Shown piece after piece: positions 22,006-24,878 of a stretch of DNA of 24,878 bases; within the stretch, counting starts at the first letter, position 1, and every line of letters begins with the position of its first letter. Origin of the DNA: DAOTYX01 sp034434635 (GTDB lineage Bacteria > Chloroflexota > Anaerolineae > B4-G1 > DUEL01); contig DAOTYX010000116.1 in assembly GCA_034434635.1 (NCBI GenBank), positions 1 to 24,878 on the forward strand. Reading direction: 5' to 3'. The translations under genes were made by a program, and so were the position numbers. The notes under the pieces were generated by a model, which did no database searches, had not been told where the DNA came from, and saw only the letters and a list, made by a program, of their open reading frames with translations.

Positions 22006-23410
22006 AGATTACGCCCGCTGGTACACCGACGTCGTCCAGATGGCTGACCTGGCCGATTATGCCCCTGTCCGTGGCTGCATGGTCATCAAGCCCTACGGCT
22101 ACGCCCTGTGGGAGAACATCAGGGACGGGTTGGATCGGCGTTTCAAGGCCACCGGGCACGTCAACGCCTACTTTCCCCTCTTCATCCCGATGAGCTTCCT
22201 CGAGAAAGAGGCCGAGCACGTCGAGGGCTTCTCCCCCGAACTGGCAGTGGTCACCATCGGCGGCGGCAAGACGCTGGACGAGCCGCTGGTCGTCCGCCCG
22301 ACCTCGGAGACGGTCATCGGCCACATGTACGCCAAATGGATCCAGTCCTACCGCGACCTGCCGTTGCTGATCAACCAATGGGCCAACGTCGTGCGGTGGG
22401 AGATGCGCACGCGGCTCTTCCTGCGCACCACGGAGTTCCTGTGGCAGGAGGGGCACACCGCCCACGCCACCGCCGAGGAGGCGATGGAGGAGACGCTGCG
22501 GATGCTGGACATCTACGCCGATTTCGCCATCACAGATGCCGCCATCCCGGTGATCAAGGGCCGCAAGAGCGAGCGGGAGAAGTTTGCCGGCGCGGTGACC
22601 AGTTTTACCATCGAGGCGATGATGGGGGACTGTCGGGCGCTGCAATCCGGCACTTCTCACTTCCTGGGGCAGAACTTCGCCCGCGCCTTCGATATCAAAT
22701 TCCTGGACGAGAAGAACGAACTGACCTACGCCTGGACCACCAGTTGGGGGCTCAGCACGCGCATGGTCGGCGCAGTGGTGATGGTCCATGGCGACGATCA
22801 GGGACTGATCCTCCCGCCCCGCCTGGCGCCGTTGCAGGTGGTCGTCGTCCCGATCTGGCGGGATGAGTCGCAACGGTCGGCGGTGTTGGAGGCGGTGGCG
22901 CAGGTCCGCGCGGCCCTGGAGCCGGTGGTGCGTCTCAAGGTGGACGACCGGCCTGACCTTTCCCCTGGCTGGAAGTTCAACGACTGGGAGATGCGCGGCG
23001 TGCCGCTACGCATCGAGGTGGGGCCGCAGGATGTGGCGCAGGGTCAGGCGGTGCTGGCCCGCCGCGACCGGCCCGGCCGCGCCGGGAAGAGCGCCGTCCC
23101 TCTGGCCGGGCTGGCCGACGCGGTGCGCGATACCCTCGCCACCATCCACACCGACCTCTACAACGCGGCGCTGGCCTTCCGTGAGGCGCACACCCGCTAT
23201 CCTGAGACCTATGACGCGCTGTGCGAAGCGGTGGCCGAGGGTTTCGCCTGGGCCTGGTGGTGCGGTGACCCCACCTGCGAGGCGAAGGTAAAGGACGATA
23301 CCACAGCCACCATCCGCTGCATCCCGCTCGACCAGGAGCCTGGCAGGGGGCCGTGTGTCGTCTGCGGCCGGGAGGCCACCGAGCGAGCGGTCTTTGGCCG
23401 AGCATACTGA
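21977..23410 (+). CDS. proS: Prolyl-tRNA synthetase, archaeal/eukaryotic type
   Basis: The 477-residue enzyme charges tRNA(Pro). It is the short type without the bacterial editing insertion: class II core with RPTSETVIGHMYAKW, RTTEFLWQEGHTAHA and GLSTRMVGAVVMVHGDDQG, an anticodon-binding domain (about 280-400), and a C-terminal zinc-binding extension with paired Cys (CGDPTC and CVVCG) ending in a Tyr (GRAY). That layout is shared by archaea, eukaryotes and some bacteria such as Thermus and Deinococcus. ATG 21977-21979 has AAGGAG 8 nt upstream; a GTG at 21968-21970 lies closer. It overlaps the preceding gene by 29 bp. Confidence 0.95.
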   Translation: MAAKVTPRSEDYARWYTDVVQMADLADYAPVRGCMVIKPYGYALWENIRDGLDRRFKATGHVNAYFPLFIPMSFLEKEAEHVEGFSPELAVVTIGGGKTLDEPLVVRPTSETVIGHMYAKWIQSYRDLPLLINQWANVVRWEMRTRLFLRTTEFLWQEGHTAHATAEEAMEETLRMLDIYADFAITDAAIPVIKGRKSEREKFAGAVTSFTIEAMMGDCRALQSGTSHFLGQNFARAFDIKFLDEKNELTYAWTTSWGLSTRMVGAVVMVHGDDQGLILPPRLAPLQVVVVPIWRDESQRSAVLEAVAQVRAALEPVVRLKVDDRPDLSPGWKFNDWEMRGVPLRIEVGPQDVAQGQAVLARRDRPGRAGKSAVPLAGLADAVRDTLATIHTDLYNAALAFREAHTRYPETYDALCEAVAEGFAWAWWCGDPTCEAKVKDDTTATIRCIPLDQEPGRGPCVVCGREATERAVFGRAY

Positions 23411-23423
23411 GGAGGCAAAACCC

Positions 23424-24758
23424 ATGACCGATCACCTTCAGGCCGATGTTGTGGTCGTCGGTGCAGGCACCAGCGGCTGCTACTTCGCCTGGCGGCTGGC
23501 CCAGGCCGGGCTCCGCGTCCTGGTGCTGGAGCGGCAGCGTCTGGAAGAGGTGGGGCAGGATATTGACATCTTCCATATGGACGAGGTGCGCTTCGCCCAG
23601 TTCGGTCTGTCCCTGCCGGAGGGGGATGAACTCATCGGTCGCTACCCCACCGGCCTGGCCTGGTCGCCCGACCGGCAGGTACAGAACGTCGTCGAGTACA
23701 CCTTCTACGTGATGCACAAGCCGGCCTTCTGCCGTCGCATGCACCGCCTGGTGCGTGAGGCCGGCGGGGAACTGCTGGAGCAGACGACGGTGACGGAGCC
23801 GATCATAGAGAATGGCTTTCTCGTCGGCGTGCGCGCCACGCGTGAGGGGAAGCCGCTGGAAGCCCGCGGGCGGCTCGTCGTGGACGCCTCGGGCATTGAT
23901 GGCGTGGTACGCACCCGCCTGCCCGCCGACTTCGGTGTGGAGAATGACCCCATCCGCCCTGAAGACGCGCTCTACGTCTGCCTGGAGTTCCGCGAGGACC
24001 TGCCGGCGGGTTGTCCCACCGGCCTGAACTTCTACCCGTTCCACAAGGCCTTCTGGAACCCCAGCCGCCACGACGGGGCCATCCTGGGCATCGGCCAGCC
24101 GGGCTCCTACGACTACGCCTGGCAGCGCCACCGCGAATGGCGGGAGGAGTATTTTGGTGATCCCGGACGGGTGGTGCAGCGCCGCCAGGGGCGCACCCCC
24201 TACCGCCGCTCCCCCTACTCGCTTGTCGGCAACGGCTTCATGGTAATGGGGGACGCGGCCTTCCAGACGAAGCCCTTCTCCGGCGAGGGGGTCACCTCCT
24301 CTTTCACCGCCTGCCAGATCGCCGCGGAGGTCGCGGTCGAGGCGCTGCGTCGGGGAGACGTGAGCCGCACTGCCCTGTGGCCGTACAACGTGCGTTACTT
24401 CCGCGACCAGGGCGCCAGGTTTGCCGCAATGTTCGTCCAGTTGCCCGCCGCGGCCGAACTCGCCCGCCGTGAGGTGGACTTCCTCTTCCACCATGACCTC
24501 ATCTTCAGCAGCAAGGACTTCCAGCAGATGAATATGGATTACGAGACGAAGATGAGCCTGGGCCAGATGGTGGGACTGGTCGCCACGCTGCTGTGGGGGG
24601 TGGTGGCAGGGAAGTTCTCCTCGGCCAGCCTCCAGAGGCTGTTGGAGGTCTCCACGCGGGCCGGGAAGATCAAGGCACTCTACCAACGCTTCCCGGAGGA
24701 GCCGGCCGGGTTCGCCTCCTGGGTGGCGGAGGTGAAGCCGTTGTGGGGGGAGAAGTGA
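23424..24758 (+). CDS. FAD-dependent oxidoreductase, geranylgeranyl-reductase-like
   Basis: The 444-residue protein begins with a dinucleotide-binding Rossmann fold (VVVVGAGTSGCYFAWRLAQAG, then VLVLER, about 8-38) and carries the second FAD motif GDAAFQTKPFSGEGVTSSF (about 280-298), as in the geranylgeranyl reductase/p-hydroxybenzoate hydroxylase superfamily. Such enzymes reduce isoprenoid chains or hydroxylate aromatic or quinone substrates. The middle (about 90-260) is the substrate-binding part. Start ATG 23424-23426 has GAGGAGG upstream at about 7-8 nt. It lies 13 bp after proS. No membrane anchor is seen. Which of the possible substrates applies cannot be told from sequence. Confidence 0.85.
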   Translation: MTDHLQADVVVVGAGTSGCYFAWRLAQAGLRVLVLERQRLEEVGQDIDIFHMDEVRFAQFGLSLPEGDELIGRYPTGLAWSPDRQVQNVVEYTFYVMHKPAFCRRMHRLVREAGGELLEQTTVTEPIIENGFLVGVRATREGKPLEARGRLVVDASGIDGVVRTRLPADFGVENDPIRPEDALYVCLEFREDLPAGCPTGLNFYPFHKAFWNPSRHDGAILGIGQPGSYDYAWQRHREWREEYFGDPGRVVQRRQGRTPYRRSPYSLVGNGFMVMGDAAFQTKPFSGEGVTSSFTACQIAAEVAVEALRRGDVSRTALWPYNVRYFRDQGARFAAMFVQLPAAAELARREVDFLFHHDLIFSSKDFQQMNMDYETKMSLGQMVGLVATLLWGVVAGKFSSASLQRLLEVSTRAGKIKALYQRFPEEPAGFASWVAEVKPLWGEK

Positions 24759-24765
24759 TCCCCGA

Positions 24766-24878
24766 ATGAACCCCAAAACCCAACACGGCTACCTCTACTT
24801 CACCGCCTTCGTCAGCGGCATGGTCTCCCTGGGGGTCGAACTCTCCGCCTCGCGGTTGCTGGCCCCCTTCTTCGGCGA
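24766..24878 (+). CDS. Start of a probable fused membrane/spermidine synthase-like protein (partial)
   Basis: Thirty-seven codons are present. The N-terminus (YLYFTAFVSGMVSLGVELSASRLLAPFFG) is a membrane helix that ends in the ELxASRLLxPxFG pattern found at the start of fused MFS/spermidine-synthase-like proteins. ATG 24766-24768 is 7 bp after the stop of the FAD enzyme. The rest is beyond the window, so the catalytic domain cannot be checked. Confidence 0.6.
   Translation, partial: MNPKTQHGYLYFTAFVSGMVSLGVELSASRLLAPFFG

Noticed and set aside
22977..24776. 599-codon minus-strand open frame
   Set aside because: Antisense to proS and the FAD enzyme; no family resemblance.

Overview
This is a high-GC, gene-dense stretch of bacterial chromosome. 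The gene set suggests a Chloroflexota (Anaerolineae-like) genome: a DUF2723 membrane protein with a long C-terminal region, a bactofilin beside a DUF4446 protein, multi-GAF histidine kinases, Ser/Thr kinases carrying lectin-like and FHA domains, an archaeal/eukaryotic-type prolyl-tRNA synthetase, and a partial gene whose product ends in a YLPLV-type tail. This assignment is inference from gene content; there is no rRNA or marker that fixes it. I found no tRNA, rRNA, CRISPR array, phage or defence system.

Left half (about 209 to 11,419): a long run of minus-strand genes. Its head is a pair of deoxynucleoside kinases, followed by a three-GAF/PAS histidine kinase and an AlaX-type alanyl-tRNA editing protein; these four overlap by ATGA/GTGA and should be translationally coupled. 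Then come a metallo-beta-lactamase-fold protein with most metal ligands lost, a small protein matching only the N-terminal domain of the next gene, a trypsin-like serine protease, a DUF2723 membrane protein with no canonical start codon, a DUF4446 protein and a bactofilin that has its own strong promoter. A 206-bp nonautonomous insertion (MITE-like, IS66-type ends, 8-bp target duplication) lies between the small protein and the protease.

Centre (11,420 to 14,832): divergent promoters surround a palindrome and drive the kinase operon leftwards and a ChlI/ChlD-like AAA+-VWA protein rightwards. Past its stop is an array of about six 60-bp units, each of which folds completely into an outer stem plus three hairpins. 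On the minus strand a cold-shock protein and an RRM RNA-binding protein form a two-gene unit with a strong promoter, a roughly 126-nt leader and an intrinsic terminator.

Right half (14,833 to the end): plus-strand genes. NAD-dependent epimerase and 3-methyladenine DNA glycosylase (overlapping); two Ser/Thr kinases, one membrane-anchored with duplicated extracellular domains and one cytosolic with an FHA domain; then, after a single further copy of the 60-bp repeat, a compact cluster of MazG-like pyrophosphohydrolase, metallophosphoesterase, ParB-like-fold protein, ProRS, FAD-dependent geranylgeranyl-reductase-like enzyme, and the start of a probable membrane spermidine-synthase-like protein cut by the window edge.

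The most unusual item is the cloverleaf-like 60-bp repeat family, whose stems show compensatory base changes between copies. The rest looks like ordinary chromosome.
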